From Caryophanon sp036309765 (GTDB lineage Bacteria > Bacillota > Bacilli > Bacillales_A > Planococcaceae), in assembly GCA_036309765.1 (NCBI GenBank), contig JAXJTE010000162.1:1-40775 (forward strand): a stretch of DNA of 40,775 bases, in the 5' to 3' direction. The position numbers were made by a program, and so were the translations under genes. Below, piece by piece: positions 24,586 through 32,477 of this stretch. Position 1 is the first letter of the stretch. The number at the start of each line of letters is the position of its first letter. Under the pieces are notes generated by a model. It made no database searches, was not told the origin of the DNA, and worked only from the letters and a program-made list of their open reading frames with translations.

Positions 24586-24603
24586 CCGAAATGAGGGATC
24601 GAC

Positions 24604-26067
24604 ATGGAACAATTAGCACAGCAGCAATTCACAAAGCAGTTTATTAACGGTGAATGGAAGGACGGCTCAAGCACAAAAAGCATTACGAGCTACAACCCAT
24701 ACAACGGCGAGGAGCTTGTTACAATTCAAGCGGCGAACCAACAAGATTTAGACGACGCATACGAAGCAGCAGCACGCGCACAAAAAGTATGGGAATCAAC
24801 ACCGCTCGTTGAAAAGCAGCAACGTTTTGAGCAGCTTGTCGCTGTTTTACAAAGCAAGCGTGAACTCATCATCAACTGGCTCATTAACGAAGCAGGTGGC
24901 ACAAAGCTAAAAGCAACGTCGGAGTTTAACTCAGCGCTGCGCATCGTCAAAGAATCGGCGAGCTTTTTAACGCGTTTAACAGGGCAAATTTTACCGTCGT
25001 ACGTGCCGAATAAGGAAAACCGCGTATACCGTACTGCAAAAGGTGTGATTGGCGTCATCGGTCCATGGAACTTCCCGTTTTTATTATCGATGCGCTCAAT
25101 TGCCCCAGCGATCGCAACAGGTAACGGCGTTGTTATTAAGCCAGCGTCGGACACACCGGTCACATCAGGCTTATTGTTCGGTGAAATTTTTGAGGAGGCA
25201 GGTTTCCCAGCAGGACTTGTCAACGTCATCGTCGGGCGCGGCTCAGAAATTGGTGATGCGTTCGTACAGCACCCAATTCCAAGCTTAATTTCGTTCACCG
25301 GTTCAACAGAAGTAGGTCGTCGCATCGGTGAGCTTGCAGGCTACCACTTAAAAGATGTCGCGCTTGAGCTTGGCGGTAACAACGTCATGGTCGTGCTAAA
25401 AGACGCGAACATCGAGCGTGCAGCACGTGCAGCGGCGTTTGGGAAGTTCATGCACCAAGGTCAAATTTGCATGGCGCTTAACCGTATTATTGTAGAAAAA
25501 GACGTGCATGACGAATTCGTCGAAGCCTTCACAGCGATCGTCAGCAAGCTAAAAGTTGGTGACCCACATGATGACGCAACGTTTATCGGGCCACTTATTA
25601 ACCGCGAGCAAGTCGACCGCATTTTAGTCGACGTAGAAGCGAGCATTCAGCAAGGTGCACATGTCCAACTACAAGGCACAGTGAACGGCTGCGTGCTCAC
25701 ACCGACGATTTTAACGAACGTGAAAAACGACATGCCGATTGCGCGCAACGAAATTTTCGGCCCAGTCGCATGCATCATTCAAGCAGATGACGAAGCACAA
25801 GCAATCGCCATTGCGAACGATTCTCCATACGGCTTAACAGGCTCGATCTTTACCGAAAACTTACACCACGGCGTTGAGCTCGCGAAGCAAATTAAATCAG
25901 GCATGGTACACATTAACGACCAGTCTGTAAACGACGAAGCACACGTGCCATTTGGTGGCGAAAAAGATTCAGGTGTCGGTCGCTTCAACGGCGAATGGGC
26001 AATTGATAAATTCACAACAGTGAAATGGATCGGCGTACAAAACGGCTACCGCGAATACCCGTTATAA
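24604..26067 (+). CDS. Aldehyde dehydrogenase, aryl-aldehyde (vanillin/benzaldehyde) type
   Basis: 487 aa, standard ALDH length. Catalytic C289 is in GQICMALNRIIVE, general base E255 in ALELGGNN, oxyanion N156 in GPWNFPF, and the cofactor lysine is in IKPASDTPVTSG. The wording VIGVIGPWNFPFLLSMRSIAP and HQGQICM closely follows vanillin/benzaldehyde dehydrogenases such as YfmT rather than betaine or succinate-semialdehyde enzymes. It is the last gene of the cluster and has its own strong terminator. The expected reaction is NAD(P)-dependent oxidation of an aromatic aldehyde to its benzoate, for example 3-hydroxybenzaldehyde to 3-hydroxybenzoate, feeding the hydroxylase. The aldehyde would come from the ThDP enzyme or a lyase of this cluster. 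Confidence 0.85.
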   Translation: MEQLAQQQFTKQFINGEWKDGSSTKSITSYNPYNGEELVTIQAANQQDLDDAYEAAARAQKVWESTPLVEKQQRFEQLVAVLQSKRELIINWLINEAGGTKLKATSEFNSALRIVKESASFLTRLTGQILPSYVPNKENRVYRTAKGVIGVIGPWNFPFLLSMRSIAPAIATGNGVVIKPASDTPVTSGLLFGEIFEEAGFPAGLVNVIVGRGSEIGDAFVQHPIPSLISFTGSTEVGRRIGELAGYHLKDVALELGGNNVMVVLKDANIERAARAAAFGKFMHQGQICMALNRIIVEKDVHDEFVEAFTAIVSKLKVGDPHDDATFIGPLINREQVDRILVDVEASIQQGAHVQLQGTVNGCVLTPTILTNVKNDMPIARNEIFGPVACIIQADDEAQAIAIANDSPYGLTGSIFTENLHHGVELAKQIKSGMVHINDQSVNDEAHVPFGGEKDSGVGRFNGEWAIDKFTTVKWIGVQNGYREYPL

Positions 26068-26070
26068 TCA

Positions 26071-26110
26071 AAAAAGCACAAACGTTGACTTAACAGCGTT
26101 TGTGCTTTTT
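26071..26110 (+). terminator. Rho-independent terminator closing the catabolic cluster
   Basis: A 14-bp perfect stem (AAAAAGCACAAACG / CGTTTGTGCTTTTT) starts 4 nt after the ALDH stop. A-rich and T-rich arms make it potentially bidirectional. Confidence 0.9.
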
Positions 26111-26241
26111 CATATGTTGTAATTGAATACATACTCTTTAAACACTAATTGTGCATAAATATACAAAAAAGCATTCAGATAACCCATCTCCCATTTATAA
26201 GCTGACGTTTCAGTATACCTTTTTCTCTGAAGCCTTATATA

Positions 26242-26379
26242 TCAACGTTTCTCACGCTGTTTTAACTCTTGAATTAGTTTCTTTACATATGGCAACGAAA
26301 TAGTTAATTTCTCCACGATTTCCTTCTGCTTAATGCTATTTTCAAAGTTAATCGTGTGTAATTTATTATTTTTTCGCAT
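26242..26379 (-). CDS. Small helix-turn-helix peptide, 45 aa (doubtful)
   Basis: From the ATG at 26379 this gives 45 residues, mostly NFENSIKQKEIVEKLTISLP followed by YVKKLIQELKQREKR. The pattern is that of a small helix-turn-helix and resembles the end of the broken gene at 32.2-32.5 kb (KQTQIADKLG...YVKKIL). A TTG at 26424 would extend it to 60 residues. No good ribosome site is seen for either start. It may be a remnant of a larger regulator or replication protein. Confidence 0.35.
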   Translation of the reverse strand: MRKNNKLHTINFENSIKQKEIVEKLTISLPYVKKLIQELKQREKR

Positions 26380-26573
26380 TTTGAACACCACTCTATTGCG
26401 ACTTATAATAACATCGATTCGCAATAAAGGGAGCGAAAAGTCGTAATAGTATCACAGAGACCTTATGGATTAAGGGTTTGTGGCATTTGTAAATATAATT
26501 AATATTAAAAAGATTATACATAATATATAAGTGCTGTTGCAGCAATCCAGCTGCTGTGAATAGAAAGGAATTT

Positions 26574-27815
26574 CTATAATAAGCTTTTAATCCATTGTGA
26601 AATAACCTCTTCCGCTTGTTTATGCAGTTTTGTTACTTCTGCCATTGTGAAATTCAATTTATGAGTATGTTCGTGCGTGGAGTCATTACCTTTTGTGCGG
26701 ATTTCTTCGAGCAAATTGTATTCACGTAAACTAATGAATTCTCTTTCTTTCAAAAATTCATTTCGCTCTTGTTGATTGCTATACAGTAATTTTGTAAAGC
26801 CAGCTCGTTTCAATCGCTCTTTTGTATACAGTTCAACTGCTGTTCTAAGTTTAGCAAGTGCTGTGGATTTAAAATCTAATACAATTTGGGTTCCTACTTG
26901 CGATAGATCTAACAATATCCCTTTAATCTCCTCTGTATAAATCGCTTCTGGTTTCTTCATTGAAACATCAATATTATGTTCGGTAAAATAGTCATTCATA
27001 AATGTTTGATACTCACCGTGTTCATTGTAACCTTGAATATCATAGCCAGAACGATTAAACCCAATTAAATTATATCCTTCTCGGTCGTACCCATCTCGAT
27101 CAAACCCATCTTGATTATAGCCATCTACATGAAATCCTAGTCGATCATAGCCATCTTGATTAAATCCATATTTATCATATCCTTCTCGATCGATACCATG
27201 TTGATTAAAACCACCTCGATTGTAGCCCTCTCGATCAAACCCAGCCCGATTAAAGCCTGTCATTAAATAGCCTTCATCATCAAATGGGGTCCCATTTTTG
27301 TGGATGCCTTCTTTGTTGAAGCTTTTTTTATCATAGCCTTGTCTGTCATAACCATGTTTGTTGAAGCCTTGTTGATTGAAGCCGTTTTTATCATAACCAT
27401 GTTTGTTAAAGCCGTCTCGATTAAAGCCATCGTTGTTATATCCATCTTTATTAAAGCCGTTTTTATCATAGCCATGTTTGTTAAAGCCATTTTGATTGAA
27501 GCCTTGTCGATTGAAGCCGTTTTTGTCATAACCATCTTGATTGAATCCATTTCGATCAAAGCGTGTCCCATTTTTGTGAAGTCCCGATGGATCAAATCCA
27601 TCTCGATCAAACCCATCTTTATTAAAGCGTGTCCCATTTCGATTTAATCCATCTCGGTTGAACCAATATCGATCAAACCCATCTCGATCAAACCGTGTCC
27701 CATTTCGATTTAATCCATCTCGATCAAACCCATATGCATTAAAGCGTGTCCCATTTTTGTGAAGTCCCGATCGATCAAATCCATTTTCATCAAACCCATT
27801 TTTATCGTAAGCCAT
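26574..27815 (-). CDS. Pentad-repeat protein with a HEPN/DUF4145-like C-terminal domain
   Basis: 413 aa, with GGGGGAGG 11 nt before the ATG. Residues 3-267 are 51 back-to-back five-residue units of the form aromatic-[D/N]-x-x-G (YDKNG, FNRDG, FNKHG and so on). Five units carry two extra residues (KNGTR, RNGTR or KNGTP). Residues 268-413 form a helical domain ending with EEIRTKGNDSTHEHTH (R373, N377, H381) and a long amphipathic helix, like the 'R..GN...H' end of DUF4145/HEPN domains. HEPN domains are often RNases in toxins and defence proteins; the repeat part may form an elongated, perhaps metal-binding scaffold. It lies downstream of parA and its partner on the same strand, about 220 nt away. 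No signal peptide. Function unknown. Confidence 0.75.
   Translation of the reverse strand: MAYDKNGFDENGFDRSGLHKNGTRFNAYGFDRDGLNRNGTRFDRDGFDRYWFNRDGLNRNGTRFNKDGFDRDGFDPSGLHKNGTRFDRNGFNQDGYDKNGFNRQGFNQNGFNKHGYDKNGFNKDGYNNDGFNRDGFNKHGYDKNGFNQQGFNKHGYDRQGYDKKSFNKEGIHKNGTPFDDEGYLMTGFNRAGFDREGYNRGGFNQHGIDREGYDKYGFNQDGYDRLGFHVDGYNQDGFDRDGYDREGYNLIGFNRSGYDIQGYNEHGEYQTFMNDYFTEHNIDVSMKKPEAIYTEEIKGILLDLSQVGTQIVLDFKSTALAKLRTAVELYTKERLKRAGFTKLLYSNQQERNEFLKEREFISLREYNLLEEIRTKGNDSTHEHTHKLNFTMAEVTKLHKQAEEVISQWIKSLL
27015..27809 (-). repeat. Coding tandem repeat, 51 units of 15 bp
   Basis: This DNA encodes the 51 pentads. Units differ at the DNA level, but blocks around 27300-27540 are nearly identical (GCCGTTTTTATCATA and neighbours recur), a sign of recent expansion by slippage or unequal crossover. 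The opposite strand has long open frames only because of the repeat. Confidence 0.85.
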
Positions 27816-28035
27816 AAATTTTATATCCTCCCCCAGTTTAATTTATACGAGTAAATTGTAACATTAAGATTAGAGTTGAAATATATACTATTGCTGTGAA
27901 TAGTTTAATAACCAGTTTTTATGATGAAATCAGATAGCATTCGAAGAAGCAGTTACAATATGCTTTGTTGCTCTTATTTCAAGTCAATACATGCTAGTGA
28001 TAAATATTTCAAATCGCACGGTCATACTTTAATAG

Positions 28036-28491
28036 TTATTCTTTTTCTTCGCTAAACGCATCAACCATAAACAGAAATTGACGTTGCTGGCGGTCTGTCA
28101 GCTCGTTTTTGACATAGCTATCAATTAAGCTTTGTAAAATAACATATGTTTTGTTCTCGTCCATAAACGATCCGAGTAAGTTGAGTTCTGTATGAATCAC
28201 ACTTGGTACCTTTAAGCTCTTTGTGCTATTGGCTTTTCCAACACCAAGCTTTTGACGTGGGACAGCGGGTTCAATAATTTTTACTTCTTTCTTCGGTGTG
28301 CGTTTACGTTTTGGTGTTTCAGCTTTTTTTATTTCAGCCTCGGTCGTTTGGACAGCTGCCACAGGTGTTTCGATTGGCATCTCTGCTGGAGCTGAGTAAC
28401 CAAAATCCATATCACTCTTTTTTACAGGAATAGCTGGCTGCATAATAGCAGTCTTTTTCTTTTTAATTAAGCCGCCCTTTTCATTATTCAT
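28036..28491 (-). CDS. Partition partner protein (ParB/ParR-like, presumed centromere-binding)
   Basis: 151 aa; its ATG overlaps the last bases of parA and a GAGGAGG site lies inside parA, so it is translationally coupled. The first 80 residues are disordered by eye, basic and proline-rich (KRKRTPKKEVKIIEPAVP). The last 70 (TKSLKVPSVIHTELNLLGSF then MDENKTYVILQSLIDSYVKNEL) have the strand-helix-helix look of a ribbon-helix-helix DNA-binding domain. In small ParA operons the second gene encodes the centromere-binding adaptor that stimulates the ATPase, and that is the likely role here. No classical ParB helix-turn-helix or CTPase motif is seen. Confidence 0.7.
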   Translation of the reverse strand: MNNEKGGLIKKKKTAIMQPAIPVKKSDMDFGYSAPAEMPIETPVAAVQTTEAEIKKAETPKRKRTPKKEVKIIEPAVPRQKLGVGKANSTKSLKVPSVIHTELNLLGSFMDENKTYVILQSLIDSYVKNELTDRQQRQFLFMVDAFSEEKE

Positions 28492-29290
28492 ATTTACCAG
28501 CCTCCTCGAATTTCACTAGTTTCGCTTCAAGCTCGTCAATGACATCTAGGAAAACTTGATGTGCTTTACGATCATGCATGTCGTTATCGGTAATACCCGT
28601 TACATCCCAAGCTTTCAAACGCTCTAAATGTCTTACAATCGACTTCATGACGTTGTCTTCACCGAACATTTCTTTCGCACGCTCAAGCGTCGACATATCG
28701 ACACGTCCACCAGGGCGAAGTAATACGGGTAATACACCTGCTACTTGAATATCTGCATCGTAGTTGTCCGCCATAAACTGTAGATACTTCACGTACGTTT
28801 CGGCACCTTCTAATGATAGCTCCTGTGCTTGTAAAATAATCAATACGTAATCGGCTGCCATCATCGCATTATCGGAGAAATCGCTAATTGTCGGTGGCAC
28901 GTCAATAAAGATGTAGTCATAGTCATTGCGAATTGGATCGAGCATTTTCTTTAAATACGTCACTTGATCAATTTCTTTTTTTACATTTGCATATAAGAAT
29001 TTCGGGAAGTTTTTAAATGAAACTTGTGCTGGAATCATATGCAAATTCTCTGTTACTTTCACAATGCATTCCTTTAATGAGCCATTTTTGAAGCCTTCAA
29101 AAATACTCGTATTAATTTCCGTAACGCCTGTCGAACGAGCGATAAGTGTACTCGCATTACCTTGTGGATCCATATCAACGAGTAGCACCTTTTTGTTACG
29201 TGCTACGGACAGCTCCCAGCTCGCCATTACCGATACTTTCGTTTTTCCAACGCCGCCTTTAAAGTTCCCTACTACAATCGTAATTGCCAT
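28484..29290 (-). CDS. parA: ParA-family partition ATPase
   Basis: 268 aa. The deviant Walker A motif KGGVGKTK is at residues 11-18 (VVGNFKGGVGKTKVS), Walker A' is in LLVDMDPQGNASTL and Walker B in YIFIDVPPTISDF. No N-terminal DNA-binding extension is present, so it is the short (type Ib-like) form that works with a small adaptor, matching the gene next to it. It binds nucleoid DNA in its ATP form and moves plasmid copies apart. GGAGATG lies just before the ATG, and a clean promoter lies 35-60 nt upstream. Its presence is the main evidence that this stretch is plasmid backbone. Confidence 0.92.
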   Translation of the reverse strand: MAITIVVGNFKGGVGKTKVSVMASWELSVARNKKVLLVDMDPQGNASTLIARSTGVTEINTSIFEGFKNGSLKECIVKVTENLHMIPAQVSFKNFPKFLYANVKKEIDQVTYLKKMLDPIRNDYDYIFIDVPPTISDFSDNAMMAADYVLIILQAQELSLEGAETYVKYLQFMADNYDADIQVAGVLPVLLRPGGRVDMSTLERAKEMFGEDNVMKSIVRHLERLKAWDVTGITDNDMHDRKAHQVFLDVIDELEAKLVKFEEAGKYE

Positions 29291-29323
29291 GTGGTCATCT
29301 CCTACATTTTTAGAATCAAATTA

Positions 29324-29352
29324 AGTATATATTAACGAATAACACTTTGCAA
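29324..29352 (-). promoter_or_regulatory. parA: parA promoter with adjoining short repeats
   Basis: On the minus strand TTGCAA (29352-29347) and TATACT (29329-29324) are 17 nt apart. The -35 region lies in a doubled CTTTGCAAA (about 29345-29367), and the 12-mer TCTACTTTTATG (29371-29382) recurs in the origin palindromes at 29823-29834. These are candidate centromere or operator sites. Confidence 0.55.
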
Positions 29353-29481
29353 AAAACTTCTTTGCAAAATTCTACTTTTATGTATGTATCGTATGAGCTA
29401 CTCTATATGTATGTGATAGAATGAAACTTAGTATAAATGCACAATTCTAGTAGGGTGAAGATGAGACAGGAGGAACTATGG

Positions 29482-29730
29482 ATGAATATTCAGCAGTTAG
29501 TGGAGCTAGAAAATAACATGTCGTTTCAGCAATTACATCGACAAATTAATTCGTTTAACACGTTTAAAGTACTAAAGTTAGAGAACTATGAAATCCGACA
29601 TTCAAATATGTTTGTCTGGTTACTCGACCCATATGAAAACCATTGGCTACAACATTCCTTTATCCGTCACTGTAAAAAAGAAAAACCCCTCCAATTGATC
29701 GAATATTCACCGATTCATTGGAGGGGTTGA
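29482..29730 (+). pseudogene. Truncated PD-(D/E)XK nuclease family protein, N-terminal stub
   Basis: 82 aa from the ATG at 29482, 8 nt after CAGGAGG; the in-frame ATG at 29437 lacks a ribosome site. The segment ENYEIRHSNMFVWLLDPYEN followed by HWLQHSFIR strongly resembles the conserved N-terminal block of PD-(D/E)XK_4-type nucleases ('yEirHSnfLawLLdP...H.lg..Fl'). The rest of the nuclease, including its catalytic core, is missing. After about 20 further residues the frame ends inside a terminator hairpin. It is therefore probably a decayed defence or housekeeping nuclease gene, although the strong ribosome site leaves room for a small functional product. Confidence 0.55.
29676..29728 (-). terminator. 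Minus-strand terminator facing the origin
   Basis: A perfect 12-bp stem AACCCCTCCAAT / ATTGGAGGGGTT (29684-29695 with 29717-29728). The T-rich tail (TTTCTTTTTT in minus-strand sense, 29683-29674) is on the minus-strand side only. It would stop a leftward transcript coming from the origin region, for example an antisense RNA. Confidence 0.65.
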
Positions 29731-29790
29731 TTAATGAAATGACAATATAAGCAGCAAAAAAACTTTGTAACACAATTGTAATATATGCTT

Positions 29791-30048
29791 ACTTTGCTCA
29801 CAGAAGTGGAAAAGTAGAAATTTCTACTTTTATGAGAATCTCAACTTTTCAACATAAGTAGAAATTTCTACTTATGAAAAGAAGATTGAATTTGTTCCTC
29901 TCTTCACAAATCCTTATGTATAAAGGGTTGGAAGGACTTTTTTTGAGTCGAAAATTTATATGAATTCTTCTAACTTTCTCGCAAAAGTAGAAAAGTAGAA
30001 ATCTGTAACTTCTATGGACTTCTAAATTTCTCACAAAAGTAGAAATGA
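29791..30048. repeat. Iteron-like repeats and perfect palindromes, candidate replication origin
   Basis: Three imperfect 25-33-bp direct repeats (about 29791-29822, 29973-30005 and 30024-30048) share CTC[A/G]CA[A/G]AAGT and end in AAGTAGAAA. Two perfect palindromes are centred on GTAGAAATTTCTAC: 29811-29830 (20 bp) and 29853-29876 (24 bp). The setting is A/T-rich, lies between parA and rep and has no gene, which fits iterons and DnaA-independent melting sites bound by the Rep protein. Confidence 0.6.
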
Positions 30049-30181
30049 AAAAACTGCCAACAAACGCGATTGAATCAACGTCAGTTAACAGTTTACATTT
30101 CGAGCCATTTATGTTTAATTAGTAATAGAAAAAGCCATTCCATTTAGTCTTTAGAGGGACAAGGAATGACTTCAAAGCAAG

Positions 30182-30353
30182 AACAACTAAATAAGAAAGC
30201 GTCTGAGCGGTTAGCTGGTAACTAACTTATCGTCGTTTTAACAACTTAACAAGAAAGCGTCCATAGTTAAATGAGATACTAACTTATCGTCGTTTTAACA
30301 ACTTAATAAGAGAGCGTTCATGGTTAAATGAGATACTGTCTTATTCGTTGCTA
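30182..30353. repeat. Three tandem 57-58-bp repeats upstream of rep
   Basis: The units start near 30182, 30240 and 30297, each with AACAACT[T/A]AA, then AAGA[A/G]AGCGT and a CTTAT[C/T]CG block. Copies 2 and 3 are the most alike. An 18-bp part of the third copy (30310-30327) recurs inverted at 30491-30508 (16 of 18 matching), just before the rep ribosome site. Confidence 0.75.
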
Positions 30354-30417
30354 TAATTAGTAATGGTGTGCTGGTAACACGCCATTAGTAAAATATTATT
30401 ACGGTCATTATAGCAAC
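30347..30417. promoter_or_regulatory. Large two-tier inverted repeat in the rep leader
   Basis: The outer arms GTTGCTATAAT (30347-30357) and ATTATAGCAAC (30407-30417) are a perfect 11-bp match. An inner stem TAATGGTGTG / CACGCCATTA has one G-U mismatch and a 6-nt loop. It could be a cruciform, a replication signal or an RNA attenuator for rep. Confidence 0.55.
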
Positions 30418-30531
30418 TGTAGATAGCATTTTCAATATTTTTGCTTGAAAATTAAATTTGTGTACTCTTTTTCGTATACATATAAACGACTTAGCCATGG
30501 ACGCTCTCAAAAATGAAAGGAGAGCTATATC

Positions 30532-32094
30532 ATGGCTATTTTTAATTGTTCAATAGAAGAGATGCAACAGCTAGTTGATACGCTATTACATCGAGGCATT
30601 CATACATATAAACAAAAGAATTCAAAAGCAAGTCTTTCTGCTCGGGTGGAAGCAGCAAAAGAAGAAAAGCAAACACGTCAAGGGGCAATCTTTGTCGTGC
30701 GCCAAAAAGCAGACTTTACAGCAAATGGTGTTAAGGGATACATTGTAACATCAAAGGAAACATTATTAGAAGATGCTCAGCAACTTACACATTTCACACC
30801 GAACGTGTACCGCACGTTTGGTTACACTGATGATAGTAAGCGCTATATTTGCGGCTTTGAAGAGCGTAACCTACAGCAAATCAATACGTTTGTTGTCGAT
30901 ATTGATACGAAAAAATATGATGTACAGCAACTACTATTAACATGTATAGATGATTCGATCGGTTTACCGACATGGATTGTCGAAAGTGAACGTGGCTATC
31001 AGCTTTATTTTGTGCTGCAATCACCGCTATTCATTTCGAATAAAGAAGATTATCGAGGATTAAAGGTCGCAAAGCGTATTAGCGATAACTTAAAGCGTAG
31101 TTTACGTGCTGTAGAAGCAGATATGTATTGTAATGACTTTGGCTTCTTCCGTCTGCCAACGCCTGCTAATATCGTGTACAAAAATTTTGAACAAACATAT
31201 TCCATGTATGACTTCATTAACTGGTCACAGGAGCAAGATGATGATGTACGTCCATTATTTGTCGTTCCTACACAAAAAACAATTGACACAATCATTCATA
31301 AAGATTGGTTTGATGCACTTGTACATACTGTAAATATTCAAGGAGCAAAAGATGTGCTTGGTCGTAACAATACGCTGTTCACACTTGCTTTAATTGGCTA
31401 TGCAGAAGGCTGGGATTATGAGCGTACTGAAAACTTTCTAGATGAATTTAACACACGTCTCACAAGCCCACTGTCAGCCGCAGAAATGTATCGCTGTTTA
31501 CAATCGGCGTATTCAGGCAAATACTACGGACCGAAAAAGGAATATGTCGAAGCGATCTTAACGCTACATGTAACAAATGGAGACAAATACAAAGTTAGCT
31601 TCGGTCAACGCGCATGGTACAAGTTTAAAAAGCCACGACAGGAGCGTACACGTAGTCATTACAATGAATTAGAACAAGATATTATTCAATATGTCACGGC
31701 TGAAAAAAATGCGTCAGAACCGTTTATTTGGTGTACACAAAAACAGTTATGTCAAAAGCTTGGCATCGCCCAAAGCTCGTTAAACGAAGTGTTAAAGCGT
31801 TCTCGTCAGCTTATTAAAACAGTTGTTGGTCAAGGGCGAGGTGCAAAAACAGGATGGACGACGATTACACATTTCATGATGTATGTCATGAAAGAGCTAC
31901 GCCATGAAAAGGAGCAGTATCGCATGCATGTAGCGCAAATCATTACACAATGGATATCCAAGCTGTCATGTACAGTACAATGCATGTGTACAACTCCTTG
32001 TAACACAGCGCAACTAGTGCGTTATTTACAGCGATTTTTAAGTGATCAAGACGAGGTGCAAAAACAGTTAGAGACGATTTTGAATATAAGTTAA
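30532..32094 (+). CDS. Plasmid replication protein with AEP primase, PriCT and HTH domains
   Basis: 520 aa, AAAGGAGAGC before the ATG. Archaeo-eukaryotic primase motifs are visible: hhDhD as FVVDIDT (D123, D125), SERGYQLYF (152-160, in place of the usual S.G.H) and EADMYCNDFGFFRLP (195-209). Residues about 280-345 (RNNTLFTLALIGYAEGWDYE and following) fit a PriCT domain. A C-terminal helix-turn-helix (QLCQKLGIAQSSLNEVLKRS, about 400-420) could bind the upstream iterons. Such primase-type initiators replicate several Gram-positive and archaeal plasmids. Its place after a repeat-rich region and opposite parA supports Rep. Phage-type primase is the alternative. Confidence 0.75.
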   Translation: MAIFNCSIEEMQQLVDTLLHRGIHTYKQKNSKASLSARVEAAKEEKQTRQGAIFVVRQKADFTANGVKGYIVTSKETLLEDAQQLTHFTPNVYRTFGYTDDSKRYICGFEERNLQQINTFVVDIDTKKYDVQQLLLTCIDDSIGLPTWIVESERGYQLYFVLQSPLFISNKEDYRGLKVAKRISDNLKRSLRAVEADMYCNDFGFFRLPTPANIVYKNFEQTYSMYDFINWSQEQDDDVRPLFVVPTQKTIDTIIHKDWFDALVHTVNIQGAKDVLGRNNTLFTLALIGYAEGWDYERTENFLDEFNTRLTSPLSAAEMYRCLQSAYSGKYYGPKKEYVEAILTLHVTNGDKYKVSFGQRAWYKFKKPRQERTRSHYNELEQDIIQYVTAEKNASEPFIWCTQKQLCQKLGIAQSSLNEVLKRSRQLIKTVVGQGRGAKTGWTTITHFMMYVMKELRHEKEQYRMHVAQIITQWISKLSCTVQCMCTTPCNTAQLVRYLQRFLSDQDEVQKQLETILNIS

Positions 32095-32217
32095 AAAAAC
32101 ACTCCAGTCTGCCTTACATATTTCTAGTTACGTTTCTTTTTTCCGCCTGGGCTTAGGTGTAGGTATTTAGGTGGAGGAGATGTATGTTCTTATCTTAAAG
32201 CTGGATAGGCAATAGTG

Positions 32218-32477
32218 AAAATCATCATGGTGAACAAGGCAAAAGCAGAAGAAGAGCAGCAACAGTTACAGACGATTATTAGTAAACGAGAAAAGTTAGA
32301 TCGTAAAGCGAAATACTATCGTGAGAGCAGACGGTCAGAGGATGGATTAACAAGTCGAGAACGAGCGAAACAAGTCAAGTATTAATTTTAAAGGAACACG
32401 GTCTAAAACAAACTCAAATAGCAGATAAATTGGGGACTTTAACACGTTATGTAAAGAAGATTTTAAACGGGAAGTAA
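32218..32477 (+). pseudogene. Chimeric remnant: helicase fragment joined to a Rep-like C-terminal tail with HTH
   Basis: The first 31 nt (32218-32248, encoding IIMVNKAKA) are identical to 35895-35925 inside the helicase gene. Next, AACAGTTACAGACGATTAT (32261-32279) matches the last codons of rep (32063-32081) at 17 of 19 bases. The 52-residue frame stops at about 32385, and a -1 frame continues with an HTH tail (LKEHGLKQTQIADKLG...YVKKILNGK) to 32477. It looks like the product of recombination between rep and helicase copies followed by a frameshift. A full-length Rep elsewhere may carry this extra tail. Confidence 0.6.

Noticed and set aside
27300..27647. 115-aa hydrophobic plus-strand frame opposite the pentad repeats, resembling a membrane protein
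   Set aside because: It arises from the complement of the repeated codons; no ribosome site or start context.
27015..27809. Possible CRISPR array or minisatellite
   Set aside because: The 15-bp period encodes in-frame protein pentads without unique spacers.
29849..30034. 61-aa minus-strand frame in the origin region
   Set aside because: It spans the palindromes and iterons, has no ribosome site and has a Phe/Arg-rich accidental composition.
30182..30353. Possible CRISPR array
   Set aside because: The three 57-bp units are tandem with no spacer-repeat alternation and no cas genes; the origin setting fits better.
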